Positions 8,220-17,637 of a stretch of 64,000 nt of DNA are shown one piece after another; position 1 is the first letter of the stretch; every line of letters starts with the position of its first letter. Source of the DNA: Sphingopyxis sp. YF1 (GTDB lineage: Bacteria > Pseudomonadota > Alphaproteobacteria > Sphingomonadales > Sphingomonadaceae); assembly GCF_022701295.1 (NCBI RefSeq), contig NZ_CP033204.1:930001-994000 (forward strand), given 5' to 3'. Under the pieces are notes generated by a model. That model saw nothing but the letters and a program-made list of their open reading frames with translations, was not told the DNA's origin and did no database searches. The position numbers and the translations under genes were made by a program.

Positions 8220-8783
8220 ATGGACAGCATCATTCTTTCGGCTCGCGCTTTGAAGCGGGCCGCCTTTTCGCTGTCCGGCGTTGCGCTGCTGGCGCTTGCC
8301 GGGCCGGTGCAGGCGCAGACCGGGGCTGCCGCCGCGCCGCCCGCTGCGGCGATGCCCGTTCCGGGCGACCTCGAACTGGCGAAGCTGATCTGGTCGACGA
8401 TCGCTGCGATCGACCATGCCAACCAGTCGGGCAATTATTCGGTGCTGCGCGACATCAGTTCGCCGGCCTTCCAGATCGCCAACGATCCCGCGCGGCTGGC
8501 ACAGATCTTCGGCTCTCTGCGCGAGAATCGCGTCGACCTGTCGAACAGCCTGCTGCTTGCCCCCGTGTACAACGGACCGGCGCAGGTGGGGGCAGGGAAC
8601 GTCCTCCGGGTGCGCGGAAGCTTTGGCCTGCGTCCGACGGCGATTGCCTTCGATTTCGAATTTCAATGGTTTAACGGCAAGTGGCGGCTGTTCGGCGTGG
8701 GAATCTCGCCGCTGCCGCTCGCGACCCAGCAGCCGGGCGCCGCCCCAGAGGTGCCCGACGCGCGCCGTCGCGGGGGGCAATAG
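8220..8783 (+). CDS. Conserved exported hypothetical protein
   Basis: About 187 residues with a signal peptide (MDSIILSARALKRAAFSLSG, then a hydrophobic ALLALAGPVQAQ ending). The mature part starts with an Ala/Pro linker, then a globular domain (about 45-165) with LAKLIWSTIAAIDHANQSGN, RVDLSNSLLLAPVYNG and FDFEFQWFNGKWRLFGVGI. That ending resembles small NTF2-like or DUF4864-type folds, but I do not recognise the family with certainty. ATGs at 8208, 8211 and 8220 are all possible; 8220 gives the cleanest signal peptide, and earlier TTG starts fall inside the adhesin terminator. No function is assigned. Confidence 0.7.
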   Translation: MDSIILSARALKRAAFSLSGVALLALAGPVQAQTGAAAAPPAAAMPVPGDLELAKLIWSTIAAIDHANQSGNYSVLRDISSPAFQIANDPARLAQIFGSLRENRVDLSNSLLLAPVYNGPAQVGAGNVLRVRGSFGLRPTAIAFDFEFQWFNGKWRLFGVGISPLPLATQQPGAAPEVPDARRRGGQ

Positions 8784-8795
8784 GCCGGTTTTGCG

Positions 8796-8820
8796 CCCCT
8801 GCCGCCGCGCAGGGGCTTGC
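8796..8820 (+). terminator. Possible terminator hairpin after the exported hypothetical gene
   Basis: An inverted repeat of about 7 bp (GCCCCTG/CAGGGGC) with a short GC-rich loop lies just after the stop at 8783. It lacks a good T-run, so termination is uncertain. Confidence 0.4.
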
Positions 8821-8968
8821 ATTCGGCCGCGAATCCCTCTAGTGGCGCTCCATCGGAACGTCGCTTGCTTGCGGCGCTCTTTTTATTGCCCGAATATCGG
8901 CGACCTATGGCGAACCGGATACGAGCCGGGGATGTAGGCCGTTTGACGAACAGGAGACGACACGGCGT

Positions 8969-9175
8969 ATGCAGATCATCGTTCGCGACAATAATGTCGA
9001 CCAGGCCCTTCGCGCGCTCAAGAAGAAGCTGCAGCGTGAGGGCGTGTATCGCGAGATGAAGCTGCGCCGTCACTACGAGAAGCCCAGCGAGAAGCGTGCG
9101 CGCGAGCGCGCCGCCGCCGTTCGCCGCGCCCGCAAGATGGAGCGCAAGCGGATGGAGCGCGACGGCATCAAGTAA
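8969..9175 (+). CDS. rpsU: 30S ribosomal protein S21
   Basis: 68 residues starting [20 protein letters not shown] and ending in the Arg/Lys-rich [13 protein letters not shown] tail, the standard length and sequence of bacterial bS21. It binds near the 3' end of 16S rRNA in the small subunit and affects initiation. It stands alone between an exported hypothetical and an FKBP gene and ends in a very strong terminator, so it is probably a monocistronic, highly expressed unit. Confidence 0.98.
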   Translation: MQIIVRDNNVDQALRALKKKLQREGVYREMKLRRHYEKPSEKRARERAAAVRRARKMERKRMERDGIK

Positions 9176-9209
9176 GCCGTCCATCCCGTTCGGGATCCTG
9201 ATCGAAAAT

Positions 9210-9243
9210 GGGGCGCTGCGGCAACGCGGCGCCCCTTTTCGTT
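9210..9243 (+). terminator. rpsU intrinsic terminator with GNRA loop
   Basis: An 11-bp stem (9210-9220 with 9225-9235, one G-U pair) is closed by a GCAA tetraloop and followed by TTTTCGTTT. It starts 35 bases after the rpsU stop codon. Confidence 0.92.
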
Positions 9244-9351
9244 TCACCGGGGCGCAGAATGTCTCTGGACCGCTCCGCGCCGCTCCGCCTATAGGCGAGC
9301 GCGATATTTGCTCCGCCGGAAATCTTGCGGGGGCAGGGGAAGGATCAGACG

Positions 9352-9879
9352 ATGAGCGTGACGACGGTTCCATTGCGTCCGGTGAGCAAGAGCGGGTTGT
9401 GGCTGATGTGGTTCGGCGTTGCGGCGCTGATCGTCGCGGCGATCGGCTTCGCGGTCAAATCGACCCCGCGCATCGGCTTCGAGGTCGTCAAGGAAGGCAC
9501 CGGCAACAGCCCGACGCGCGCCGATGTCGTGCTCGTGAAATATGAAGGCAAGCTCGACGACGGTACCGTCTTCGACGCCAACGAGCAGGCACCGATGCAG
9601 GTGTCGCAGGTCGTTCCCGGCTTTTCCGAAGCGCTGACGCGGATGAAGAAGGGCGGCAAGTACAAGATCGTGATTCCGGCGGCGCTGGGCTATGGCGACA
9701 GGGACAATGGCCCGATCCCGGCCGGCAGCACGCTGCACTTCGACGTCGAACTGATCGACTTCAAGACCGAAGCCGAAGTTCGTGCGATGCAGCAGATGAT
9801 GCAGCAACAGCAGATGATGATGCAGCAGCAGGGGGCGCCCGGGGCGCCGCCGCCGGGCGCGGTTCCGCCGCAGCCCTGA
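9352..9879 (+). CDS. Membrane-anchored FKBP-type peptidyl-prolyl isomerase
   Basis: 175 residues from the ATG at 9352, which has GGGGAAGGA 7-15 bases upstream; a TTG at 9325 is less likely. A single N-terminal membrane segment (about 15-37, SGLWLMWFGVAALIVAAIGF) anchors a periplasmic FKBP domain (about 45-135) with YEGKLDDGTVFDA, VVPGFSEALTRMKKGGKYKI, IPAALGYG and IPAGSTLHFDVELI. The tail (about 145-175) is strikingly Met/Gln-rich (MQQMMQQQQMMM) and then Pro-rich, unlike standard FKBPs. The probable role is periplasmic protein folding. It converges on the permease gene, with a shared terminator between them. Confidence 0.92.
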   Translation: MSVTTVPLRPVSKSGLWLMWFGVAALIVAAIGFAVKSTPRIGFEVVKEGTGNSPTRADVVLVKYEGKLDDGTVFDANEQAPMQVSQVVPGFSEALTRMKKGGKYKIVIPAALGYGDRDNGPIPAGSTLHFDVELIDFKTEAEVRAMQQMMQQQQMMMQQQGAPGAPPPGAVPPQP

Positions 9880-9901
9880 GCCAGCATTCGCAAGACTTGA
9901 A

Positions 9902-9950
9902 AAAGAAAGCGGCGGCAGGATCGATCGATCCTGTCGCCGCTTTCTTTTGT
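9902..9950. terminator. Bidirectional intrinsic terminator
   Basis: A 21-bp stem (9902-9922 with 9927-9947, a single G-U mismatch) has a GATC loop. A-rich on the left and T-rich on the right (CTTTCTTTT), it can terminate both the FKBP gene (plus) and the permease operon (minus). Confidence 0.93.
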
Positions 9951-9983
9951 TTGGCAATCGCCCCGGTTGCGGGCTGCCGGGCT

Positions 9984-11072
9984 TTACGCGGCCCCCGCCC
10001 TGGTTCCGGTCCCCGATCGCGCGTTGCGCTCGGCTTCGCGTTCGAGCGCGACCTTGATCATCGCGACGATCGGGTCGGCGAGCGCGAGGCCGAGCAGCCC
10101 GAGCAGCGCGCCGAGCAGGATCTGCGCGCCGAGCACCAGCGCGGGGGCGAGGTCGACCGTCTGCTTGGCGACCATCGGCACGATCAGGTAGCCGTCGACG
10201 GTCTGGACGACGAAATAGATGGCGATCGCCCAGAAGCCGGTGTCGGTGCCTGCCGAGAAACCGACGAGCACGAGCAGGATGCCCGAGACGATCGCACCGA
10301 TATTGGGGATGAAGGCGAGCAGGCCGGTGAGCAGCCCCATCAGCGCCGCCATCGGGATGCCGACCGCAAGGCACGCGAGCCATGTTCCGACCCCCTCGAC
10401 CGCCATGCCGAGCAGTCGCCCCGCCATCAACCGGCGAAGCGTAAACCCCATGCGCGCGGTCGTGATGTAGAAATTCTCGCGGCTCTTCAGCGGCAGCATC
10501 CACGCGACCCCGCGTTCGTAGAGCCGCGGTTCGATCGCGATGAAGATGCCCAGCACGACGATCATCACCAGGCTGGTCAGCGCGCCGACCACCGATCCGA
10601 CCGCGGCGGTGACGCGCCCGACGGTGCCGGCCAGATTTTCGGTGATCGTCTTGGCGTCGAGCTGGACATTACCCATGCCGTGCTCGCTGGCCCAGGCGGC
10701 GATGCGTTCGACCTGCGCCATGATGACGGTCTGCAGCGTCGCGACCTGGTCGGCGATCTGTGATCCGGCGAACAATATCGTCCAGCCGAGGAAGGCGACG
10801 AGCGAAAGGCAGACCAGCGCGAGTCGCCAGCCGCGTCCGATCGGAAGGATGCGCCCGAGCAGCCGCGTGCCGCCATCGAGCATCGCGGCCACGACGATAC
10901 CGGCGAAGATCAGCAGGATCGGCTGGATCAGGACGATGCAGATGCCGATCAGCAGCGCGAGGCCGAGCCACGCGCTGGCCTTCAGCAATTCGGTGCGGAC
11001 GAGCTGGCTGCGGATCTCGGTCGGGCCGGGGGCTTCGGCGCTTGCCCTGGCTTTCGCGTCGCTCTCCGCCAT
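9984..11072 (-). CDS. AI-2E family transporter (YdiK/PerM-like permease)
   Basis: 362 residues with the family's pattern of about eight membrane segments: a pair near the N-terminus (LKASAWLGLALLIGICIVLI and the following helix), one at about 70-95, a soluble middle region (100-160), and a C-terminal bundle with GIPMAALMGLLTGLLAFIPN and DGYLIVPMV, the family signature region. Members export small molecules or ions; AI-2 export is only one suggested role. It is the last gene of the pyrE-pdxJ-acpS-lepB unit, with four bases between the lepB stop and its start. The C-terminal tail is Arg/Gly-rich. Confidence 0.9.
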   Translation of the reverse strand: MAESDAKARASAEAPGPTEIRSQLVRTELLKASAWLGLALLIGICIVLIQPILLIFAGIVVAAMLDGGTRLLGRILPIGRGWRLALVCLSLVAFLGWTILFAGSQIADQVATLQTVIMAQVERIAAWASEHGMGNVQLDAKTITENLAGTVGRVTAAVGSVVGALTSLVMIVVLGIFIAIEPRLYERGVAWMLPLKSRENFYITTARMGFTLRRLMAGRLLGMAVEGVGTWLACLAVGIPMAALMGLLTGLLAFIPNIGAIVSGILLVLVGFSAGTDTGFWAIAIYFVVQTVDGYLIVPMVAKQTVDLAPALVLGAQILLGALLGLLGLALADPIVAMIKVALEREAERNARSGTGTRAGAA

Positions 11073-11076
11073 GGCC

Positions 11077-11934
11077 TCACTCCCTGCTGTTCGTCTCCTG
11101 ACGCGCGGGGCGCAGATCGGTTCCCGCGCGCCCCGACCGAAGCGCCTGGAACCAGCTCAGCGGATTATACCATCGGGCGGTGCCGTCGGTCGAGAAGGTG
11201 ACGATTTCGGCGCGGCCCGCGATCGTGTCGAAAGGCACCGGACCGCCGAGGCCGAGCATCTCGCTGGGCACGCGACTGTCGGCGCTGCCGTCGCGGTTGT
11301 CGCCCATCAGGAAGAGATGGTCCGCGGGCACCTTCTTCGGTCCATATTCGTCGTTGCTCGTCGGGCCCATGTCGATCGTGTCGTAACTCGCACCGCCGGG
11401 GAGCGCTTCGCGCACGATCGGCAGCGCCAGCGTTTCGCGGCCCTGCGTGTCGCGCGTGATAAAGCGATCGAGCGCGCTGAAGCCGCGGTCGCCGTGCGAG
11501 GGCGTGTTGGGGTCGACGGGGATCAGCAGGTCGGGCTGCTGTTCGCGCTTCACCGGCTTGCCGTTGATGATCAGCACGCCGCGGCGCATCTCGATCGTGT
11601 CGCCGGGCAGGCCGATCACGCGCTTGATATAGTCGACCCGCGTTTCGGGATGCTCGAGCACGACGATGTCGCCGCGCTCAGGAAGCTTGCCGAACAGGCG
11701 GCCCTCGATCTTCGGCGCGAGGTGGAAGCTGACCGAGGCGTAGGACCAGCCATAGGGATATTTGCTCACCAGCAGGCGGTCGCCGTTGCGCAGCACCGGC
11801 ATCATCGAATCGGACGGAATATAGAAGGGCTTGGCCGCGCAGCTGTGAATGCCCAGCACGAGCAGCAGGATTACCGCAATGTCGCGGATCAATTTGCCCC
11901 AGCTGCCCTCGTCCTTGCTTGTGCCCTTCGCCAT
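11077..11934 (-). CDS. lepB: Signal peptidase I
   Basis: 285 residues. An N-terminal membrane segment (about 16-33) precedes the catalytic serine S43 in IPSDSMMPVL and the catalytic lysine K104 in DYIKRVIGLPGD. The GDNRDGSADSR box is at about 215. It removes signal peptides from exported proteins at the periplasmic face. The last 40 residues are a polar, Arg-rich extension. The start is one base after the acpS stop region, and the downstream permease begins four bases after its end, so this is a tight operon. Confidence 0.96.
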   Translation of the reverse strand: MAKGTSKDEGSWGKLIRDIAVILLLVLGIHSCAAKPFYIPSDSMMPVLRNGDRLLVSKYPYGWSYASVSFHLAPKIEGRLFGKLPERGDIVVLEHPETRVDYIKRVIGLPGDTIEMRRGVLIINGKPVKREQQPDLLIPVDPNTPSHGDRGFSALDRFITRDTQGRETLALPIVREALPGGASYDTIDMGPTSNDEYGPKKVPADHLFLMGDNRDGSADSRVPSEMLGLGGPVPFDTIAGRAEIVTFSTDGTARWYNPLSWFQALRSGRAGTDLRPARQETNSRE

Positions 11935-11935
11935 G

Positions 11936-12337
11936 TCAGTCCCTGATTGCTTCGATGATGACGAAGGCCTGCGCCCACGGATGGTCGTCGGTCAGCGTCA
12001 GATGGATGTGCGCACTGTGTCCCGCCGGGATCATCGCCGCCAGCCGTTCGGCGGCGCCGCCGGTCAGCGCCAGCGTCGGCGCGCCCGAAGGCGCGTTGAC
12101 GACCCCGATGTCCTTCATGAACACCCCGCGCTTGAACCCGGTGCCAACGGCTTTTGAAAAAGCCTCTTTCGCGGCAAAGCGCTTGGCATAGGTTCCTGCG
12201 CGGGTGAACGGCCGCCGCGCCGCCTTGGCGCGCTCGACGTCGGTGAAGACGCGTTGCTCGAAACGTTCGCCAAAGCGGTCGAGCGAATTCTGGATCCGCT
12301 CGATGTTGCACAGGTCGGAGCCGAGGCCGATGATCAC
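11936..12337 (-). CDS. acpS: Holo-[acyl-carrier-protein] synthase
   Basis: 133 residues. The metal-binding D8 (GLGSDLC) and E58 ([11 protein letters not shown]) of AcpS are present, as is the GTGF region after them. It transfers 4'-phosphopantetheine from CoA to apo-ACP. The start codon is GTG (12335-12337) and overlaps the pdxJ stop as GTGA, giving translational coupling. Confidence 0.97.
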   Translation of the reverse strand: MIIGLGSDLCNIERIQNSLDRFGERFEQRVFTDVERAKAARRPFTRAGTYAKRFAAKEAFSKAVGTGFKRGVFMKDIGVVNAPSGAPTLALTGGAAERLAAMIPAGHSAHIHLTLTDDHPWAQAFVIIEAIRD

Positions 12338-13065
12338 CCGCGCGCCTCGTCCATCAGGTCGCGCATCTGGCGCACCGCGTCTTCGAGGCCTGTAAAGATC
12401 GCCTCGCCGATAAGATAATGGCCGATGTTGAGTTCGGCGAGTTGCGGGATCGCAGCGATGGGGATGACATTGTCATAGGTGAGCCCGTGCCCGGCGTGCG
12501 GCTCGATACCATTCTTCCACGCGAGCGCGGCCGCGTCGGCGATGCGGCGGAGTTCGGCGGCGCGCTCCTCGCCCTCGACGTGCGCGTAGCGGCCGGTGTG
12601 GAACTCGACCACCGGCGCGCGCAGCCGCATCGCCGCCTCGATCTGGCGCGGGTCGGGCTCGATGAACAGGCTGACGCGAATGCCCGCGTCGGACAGCCGG
12701 GCGACGATCGGCGCGAGGTGATTATGCTGCCCCGCGGCATCAAGCCCGCCCTCGGTCGTGCGCTCTTCGCGCTTTTCGGGGACGATGCATGCCGCGTGCG
12801 GCATATGGCGCAGCGCGATTGCGAGCATTTCGTCGGTCGCCGCCATTTCGAGGTTGAGCGGCAGGTCGGTCGCGGCCTGGATGCGCGCAAGATCGTCGTC
12901 GCGGATGTGGCGCCGGTCCTCGCGCAGGTGCGCGGTGATGCCGTCGCCGCCGACCGCGGCGACGATCTCGGCCGCACGCACCGGATCGGGATGCTCGCCG
13001 CCGCGTGCGTTGCGGATCGTCGCGACATGGTCGATGTTGACCCCGAGGCGAAGGCGCCGGGTCAA
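12334..13065 (-). CDS. pdxJ: Pyridoxine 5'-phosphate synthase
   Basis: 243 residues, normal length. Characteristic motifs: [16 protein letters not shown] at the N-terminus, [11 protein letters not shown] (about 45-55), [15 protein letters not shown] and GHGLTYDN. It condenses 1-deoxy-xylulose 5-phosphate with 3-amino-2-oxopropyl phosphate in DXP-dependent vitamin B6 synthesis. It overlaps pyrE upstream and acpS downstream by four bases each. Confidence 0.97.
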   Translation of the reverse strand: MTRRLRLGVNIDHVATIRNARGGEHPDPVRAAEIVAAVGGDGITAHLREDRRHIRDDDLARIQAATDLPLNLEMAATDEMLAIALRHMPHAACIVPEKREERTTEGGLDAAGQHNHLAPIVARLSDAGIRVSLFIEPDPRQIEAAMRLRAPVVEFHTGRYAHVEGEERAAELRRIADAAALAWKNGIEPHAGHGLTYDNVIPIAAIPQLAELNIGHYLIGEAIFTGLEDAVRQMRDLMDEARG

Positions 13066-13643
13066 GCGGCCCGGCTCCCCGGTTTGATCGCGGCGGTCCC
13101 GGCGAGATGGTCGGGCAGATCGTCCGCGTCATATGTCGGGAAATTGATCGCGACGAGCGGATAGAAGGGGACGCCGAGTTCGACCTTTCCGGCCGAACGG
13201 TCGACGAGCGCGGCTTCGGCGACCACTTCGCCCCCAGCCGCGGCGACACAGGCCATCGCTTCGCACGACGACAGGCCGGTGGTGACGACATCCTCGACCA
13301 TCAGCACCTTCGCGCCCGGTGCGATCGTGAAGCCGCGGCGCAGTTCGAAGGTCCCGGTCGGACGCTCGACGAAGATCGCGGGCTTGCCGAGCGCGCGGCC
13401 CATTTCATGGCCGATGATGACGCCCCCCATCGCGGGCGAGACCACGATGTCGATCGCCTGCTTGAGGTCGCGCGGCAGTTTCGCGGCGAGGGCGATCGCG
13501 AGGCGGCCGGCGCGCTCGGTGTCCATCAGCACGCGCGCGCACTGGAGATAATATTCGCTGTGCCGCCCCGAAGAGAGCAGGAAATGCCCCTGGAGCAGGG
13601 CGTCCGCGGCGCGGAATTCGGCGAGGATTTCGTCGTCGGTCAT
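13062..13643 (-). CDS. pyrE: Orotate phosphoribosyltransferase
   Basis: 193 residues from [11 protein letters not shown] (ATG at 13641-13643). The frame extends 37 codons further upstream, but that leader is not family-like. The PRPP-binding signature [14 protein letters not shown] is at about 115-128 and the [11 protein letters not shown] substrate region at about 25-35. It makes orotidine 5'-phosphate in pyrimidine synthesis. It is the first gene of the minus-strand operon and divergent from coxB; the 232-bp gap holds both promoters. Confidence 0.96.
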   Translation of the reverse strand: MTDDEILAEFRAADALLQGHFLLSSGRHSEYYLQCARVLMDTERAGRLAIALAAKLPRDLKQAIDIVVSPAMGGVIIGHEMGRALGKPAIFVERPTGTFELRRGFTIAPGAKVLMVEDVVTTGLSSCEAMACVAAAGGEVVAEAALVDRSAGKVELGVPFYPLVAINFPTYDADDLPDHLAGTAAIKPGSRAA

Positions 13644-13875
13644 GGGAGAATGGGTCTTTTGCAGAAGGAGCCGTCCGTACGGAACGGTCGCGTTTGGGGC
13701 GGGCAGATTTGCCAGCCGCAAAATAGTGTTAGAGATGCTTGAGGCAAGCGGCAAGCGGGTCTATAGCGCCCGCGAGATTCAGCCCGCCGAAGGGCTGCCG
13801 CGACGCATGTCCGGCACTTCGGAGCGGCGGGTTGAGGCATCGAGATAACAACAGGCAACGGGCGGCACTATCCTT

Positions 13876-14979
13876 ATGAAGAGCTTGAAAACCCTTGTAA
13901 TCGCGGCGGCTTTGTCGCTCGGCGCGGTCGGCGCCGTTCAGGCGCAGGCACCCGCGGCGGCGCCCGCCGCGACGGCCCCGGCGAATCCGGCTCCGGCTGC
14001 CGCCGATGCGGCTGTTCCGGCGGCGGCCCCGGCGGCTCCGGCAACCGCGGCCGCCGATGCGGCCGCTCCGGCGGTTCCCGCGGGCGACGCGACCTATGTG
14101 CCGATGAAGCCGACGCCGGGCATCGGCCAGCCGGTCGACGCAGGGGTCAACTTCCAGCCGCAGGTCAGCCCGATCGGCGAGCAGGCTTACAGCTTCAACC
14201 ACTATATCCTGCTGCCGATCATCACGGTGATCTCCCTCTTCGTGCTCGGCCTGCTGCTCTGGGTCGTCGTCCGCTACCGGGCCAAGGCGAACCCGGTGCC
14301 CTCGAAGACGACGCACAACACCTTTATCGAAATCATCTGGACCGCGATCCCGGTGCTGATCCTCGCGGTCGTCGCGGTGCCGTCGATCCGCCTGCTCGCC
14401 GCGCAGTACGAGCCGCCGAAGGCCGACGCGCTGACGATCAAGGTCACCGGATACCAGTGGTACTGGGGCTATGCCTATCCCGACCAGGGCATCGGCGAAT
14501 ATGTCTCGAAGATTCTGACCGAAGAACAGGCGAAGGCCGCGGGCGAGCCTTATCACCTCGCCGTCGACAACCGCATGGTCGTCCCGGTCGGCCGTCAGGT
14601 GAAGCTGATCATCACCGGTGCCGACGTGATCCACAGCTTTGCGGTTCCCGCCTTCTGGACCAAGATGGACGCGGTCCCCGGCCGCGCCAACGAAACGACC
14701 TTCACCGCCAACAAGGTCGGCGTCTATTACGGCCAGTGCTCGGAGCTTTGCGGCGTCGATCACGGCTATATGCCGATCGCGGTCGAAGTGCTGCCGGTCG
14801 ACAAGTGGGAAGCCTGGGTCCGCTCGAAGGGCGGCAACCCCGCGGGCACCGGCAAGGCGGACGCCGCCGCGCCGGCTCCCGCCGCCGCACCCGCTCCCGC
14901 GACGGCTGCTCCGGCTGCCGCCACGACCGAAGCCGCTCCGGCGGCGGCGCCTGCCGCCGCGCCGGCCGCCAAGAATTAA
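13876..14979 (+). CDS. coxB: Cytochrome c oxidase subunit II
   Basis: 367 residues. Signal peptide 1-24 (ending VQAQA), then an unusual Ala/Pro low-complexity stretch (25-70). Two membrane helices follow (about 109-133 and 150-172), and then the periplasmic CuA domain. CuA ligands are H253, C288, E290, C292, H296 and M299 (YGQCSELCGVDHGYMPI), and the aromatic electron-entry patch QWYWGY is at 194-199. The C-terminus (about 325-367) is again pure Ala/Pro/Thr. It accepts electrons from cytochrome c and hands them to subunit I. First gene of the cox operon; subunit I starts 15 bases later. Confidence 0.97.
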   Translation: MKSLKTLVIAAALSLGAVGAVQAQAPAAAPAATAPANPAPAAADAAVPAAAPAAPATAAADAAAPAVPAGDATYVPMKPTPGIGQPVDAGVNFQPQVSPIGEQAYSFNHYILLPIITVISLFVLGLLLWVVVRYRAKANPVPSKTTHNTFIEIIWTAIPVLILAVVAVPSIRLLAAQYEPPKADALTIKVTGYQWYWGYAYPDQGIGEYVSKILTEEQAKAAGEPYHLAVDNRMVVPVGRQVKLIITGADVIHSFAVPAFWTKMDAVPGRANETTFTANKVGVYYGQCSELCGVDHGYMPIAVEVLPVDKWEAWVRSKGGNPAGTGKADAAAPAPAAAPAPATAAPAAATTEAAPAAAPAAAPAAKN

Positions 14980-14994
14980 CAAGGGGTCCGATAG

Positions 14995-16665
14995 ATGACC
15001 GATATCGCAGCGACTGCACCCGCGCACGGCCACGGCCATGTGCACGATGATCACGATCATGACACGCCGGGCTTCTTTGTCCGCTGGTTCATGTCGACGA
15101 ACCACAAGGACATCGGGACCCTCTACCTGATCTTCGCGATCATCGCGGGGATCGTCGGTGGTATCCTGTCGGGCATGATGCGTCTCGAGCTCGCCGAGCC
15201 GGGCGTGCAATATCTGACCGGCTGGGCACAGATTCTCGACCCCGCCGCGGGCGAGGTCCAGGGCAAGCATTTCTGGAACGTCATGATCACCGCGCACGGC
15301 CTGATCATGGTCTTCTTCATGGTCATGCCCGCGATGATCGGCGGTTTCGGCAACTGGTTCGTGCCGCTGATGATCGGCGCGCCCGACATGGCCTTCCCGC
15401 GTCTGAACAACATCAGCCTGTGGCTCACGACGGTTGCGTTCGTGCTGCTCGTGAGCTCGATGTTCGTTCCGGGCGGCAGCGGCCTCGGCGCCGGCACCGG
15501 CTGGACGGTCTACGCGCCGCTGTCGACCAGCGGGTCGGCGGGTCCGGCGGTCGATCTCGCGATCTTCTCGCTCCACCTTGCGGGTGCAGCGTCGATTCTC
15601 GGTGCGATCAACTTCATCACCACCATCTTCAACATGCGCGCTCCGGGCATGACGCTGCACAAGATGCCGCTGTTCGTGTGGTCGGTGCTCGTGACCGCCT
15701 TCCTGCTGCTGCTCGCGCTGCCGGTTCTCGCCGCCGCGATCACCATGCTCATCACCGACCGCAACTTCGGCACCACCTTCTATGATGCGACGGGCGGCGG
15801 CGATCCTGTGCTTTACCAGCACCTCTTCTGGTTCTTCGGCCACCCCGAAGTGTACATCATGATTCTGCCGGGCTTCGGCATCGTCAGCCAGATCATCTCG
15901 ACCTTCAGCAAGAAGCCGGTCTTCGGCTACCTCGGCATGGCCTATGCCATGGTCGCGATCGGCGTCGTCGGCTTCATCGTGTGGGCGCACCACATGTTCA
16001 CCGTCGGCATGAGCGTGAACCTCAAGATGTACTTCACCGCCGCGACGATGGTCATCGCGGTTCCGACCGGCATCAAGATTTTCAGCTGGATCGCCACCAT
16101 GTGGGGCGGCTCGATGACCTTCAAGACCCCGATGGTCTGGGCGCTCGGCTTCATCTTCATGTTCACCGTCGGCGGCGTGACGGGCGTCGTGCTCGCCAAC
16201 GGCGGCGTCGATACCGCGCTGCACGACACCTATTACGTCGTTGCACACTTCCACTATGTGCTGTCGCTGGGCGCGGTCTTCTCGCTCTTCGCCGGCTTCT
16301 ATTACTGGTTCCCGAAGATGTCGGGCCGGATGTACAGCGAGTTCCTTGGCCAGCTGCACTTCTGGATCTTCTTCATCGGCGTCAACATCCTGTTCTTCCC
16401 CCAGCACTTCCTGGGCCAGCAGGGCATGCCGCGCCGTTATCCCGACTATCCGGAAGCCTATGCCTTCTGGCACCTGATCTCCTCCTATGGCTATGTCATC
16501 ATGGCGGTTGGCGTGCTGGTGTTCTTCGTGAACATCCTGTGGTCGCTCGTCGCCGGCAAGAAGGCCGCCGACAATCCGTGGGGCGAAGGCGCGACGACGC
16601 TCGAATGGACGCTGTCGAGCCCGCCGCCGTTCCACCAGTTCAACGAACTGCCGCGTATCGCCTGA
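14995..16665 (+). CDS. ctaD: Cytochrome c oxidase subunit I (aa3-type)
   Basis: 556 residues, twelve membrane helices. Haem a ligands H101 and H420; haem a3 ligand H418; CuB ligands H283, H332 and H333, with Y287 in HPEVY for the His-Tyr cross-link. D131 and N120 mark the D proton channel and K361 the K channel, so this is an A1-type proton pump. The first 25 residues carry a His/Asp cluster ([13 protein letters not shown], 11-23) that could bind copper or zinc. This terminal oxidase reduces O2 in the inner membrane. A 12-bp hairpin lies between it and ctaB. Confidence 0.98.
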   Translation: MTDIAATAPAHGHGHVHDDHDHDTPGFFVRWFMSTNHKDIGTLYLIFAIIAGIVGGILSGMMRLELAEPGVQYLTGWAQILDPAAGEVQGKHFWNVMITAHGLIMVFFMVMPAMIGGFGNWFVPLMIGAPDMAFPRLNNISLWLTTVAFVLLVSSMFVPGGSGLGAGTGWTVYAPLSTSGSAGPAVDLAIFSLHLAGAASILGAINFITTIFNMRAPGMTLHKMPLFVWSVLVTAFLLLLALPVLAAAITMLITDRNFGTTFYDATGGGDPVLYQHLFWFFGHPEVYIMILPGFGIVSQIISTFSKKPVFGYLGMAYAMVAIGVVGFIVWAHHMFTVGMSVNLKMYFTAATMVIAVPTGIKIFSWIATMWGGSMTFKTPMVWALGFIFMFTVGGVTGVVLANGGVDTALHDTYYVVAHFHYVLSLGAVFSLFAGFYYWFPKMSGRMYSEFLGQLHFWIFFIGVNILFFPQHFLGQQGMPRRYPDYPEAYAFWHLISSYGYVIMAVGVLVFFVNILWSLVAGKKAADNPWGEGATTLEWTLSSPPPFHQFNELPRIA

Positions 16666-16674
16666 CCGGATTCC

Positions 16675-16701
16675 GCCCCTCGCTGATCGTCAGCGGGGGG
16701 C
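16675..16701 (+). promoter_or_regulatory. Intercistronic hairpin between ctaD and ctaB
   Basis: A 12-bp stem (16675-16686 with 16690-16701, one G-U pair) has a three-base loop and no T-run. It begins nine bases after the ctaD stop. It probably stabilises or segments the cox mRNA, so that subunits I and II are made in excess of the assembly factors; that role is inferred. Confidence 0.6.
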
Positions 16702-16725
16702 GCTTCCCGTACGGCCGGAGTTATC

Positions 16726-17637
16726 ATGGCGCAGAGCCTGACCCATGGCGAAACGTCGCTTCCCGCCGACTGGCGCGACCTGTTCGCGCTGACCAAGCCG
16801 CGCGTCATGTCGCTCGTCGTGTTCACGGCGCTTTGCGGCCTGCTCGCGGCGCCGGGTGCGGTGAACCCGATCCTCGCTTTTTCCTCGATTCTCGCGATCA
16901 CCCTGGGGGCAGGGGCGTCGGGCGCTCTCAACCAATGGTATGAGGCTGGCCTCGACGCCAAGATGAAGCGCACCGCCGGGCGTCCGCTGCCCGCCGGTCG
17001 CCTCGACCCGCAGACCGCGTTGCAGTTCGGCGTCGGACTCGCCGCCTTCTCGGTCTTCCTCATGCTGTTCGCGTCGAACTGGCAGGCGGCGCTGCTGCTG
17101 CTCGTCTCGATCCTCTTCTACGTCTTCGTTTACACGATGTGGCTCAAGCCGCGCACGCCGCAGAATATCGTCATCGGCGGCGCCGCCGGCGCCTTTCCGC
17201 CGCTGATCGGCTGGGTCGCCGCGACGGGCAGTGTCGCGCCGCTGCCGGTGCTGCTGTTCCTCCTCATCTTCCTTTGGACGCCGCCGCATTTTTGGGCGCT
17301 CGCGCTGTTCGTGCGCTCGGATTACGCCGCCGCGGGCATTCCGATGATGCCCGTCGTCGCGGGCGAAACCTCGACGCGGCGCCAGATCCTCTTCTACGCG
17401 CTGATCATGGCGGTCGCGGCGATCGCGCCCTGGCCGCTCGGCTACACCGGCGCGCTCTACGGCTGGACGGCGACGATCCTGTCGGCGGTCTTCGTGCTGC
17501 TGTCGGCACAGGTCGGCACGCGCCGCGCGGGCGAGGGCGACCGGATGCAGCCCGAAAAGCGGCTCTTCGCCTTCTCGATCGCCTATCTCTTCATTCTGTT
17601 CGGCGCGGTCGTCGCCGACCATTGGTGGCCCCTATGA
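16726..17637 (+). CDS. ctaB: Protohaem IX farnesyltransferase (haem O synthase)
   Basis: 303 residues of the UbiA prenyltransferase superfamily, with about nine membrane helices. The prenyl-diphosphate/Mg site is [20 protein letters not shown] (about 67-86), and the second Asp-rich-type region is near [12 protein letters not shown]. It adds a farnesyl group to haem B, giving haem O, the precursor of haem A for subunit I. Its stop overlaps the next small gene as ATGA. Confidence 0.96.
   Translation: MAQSLTHGETSLPADWRDLFALTKPRVMSLVVFTALCGLLAAPGAVNPILAFSSILAITLGAGASGALNQWYEAGLDAKMKRTAGRPLPAGRLDPQTALQFGVGLAAFSVFLMLFASNWQAALLLLVSILFYVFVYTMWLKPRTPQNIVIGGAAGAFPPLIGWVAATGSVAPLPVLLFLLIFLWTPPHFWALALFVRSDYAAAGIPMMPVVAGETSTRRQILFYALIMAVAAIAPWPLGYTGALYGWTATILSAVFVLLSAQVGTRRAGEGDRMQPEKRLFAFSIAYLFILFGAVVADHWWPL

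Noticed and set aside
6381..8822. An 813-codon minus-strand open frame across the adhesin gene
   Set aside because: Arg/Gly-rich periodic translation that only mirrors the adhesin repeats; it also crosses the adhesin terminator.
13729..16635. A 968-codon open frame on the minus strand, antisense to coxB and ctaD
   Set aside because: It is a high-GC shadow of the oxidase genes: His/Arg/Asp-rich translation, no family motifs, and it runs against two certain genes.
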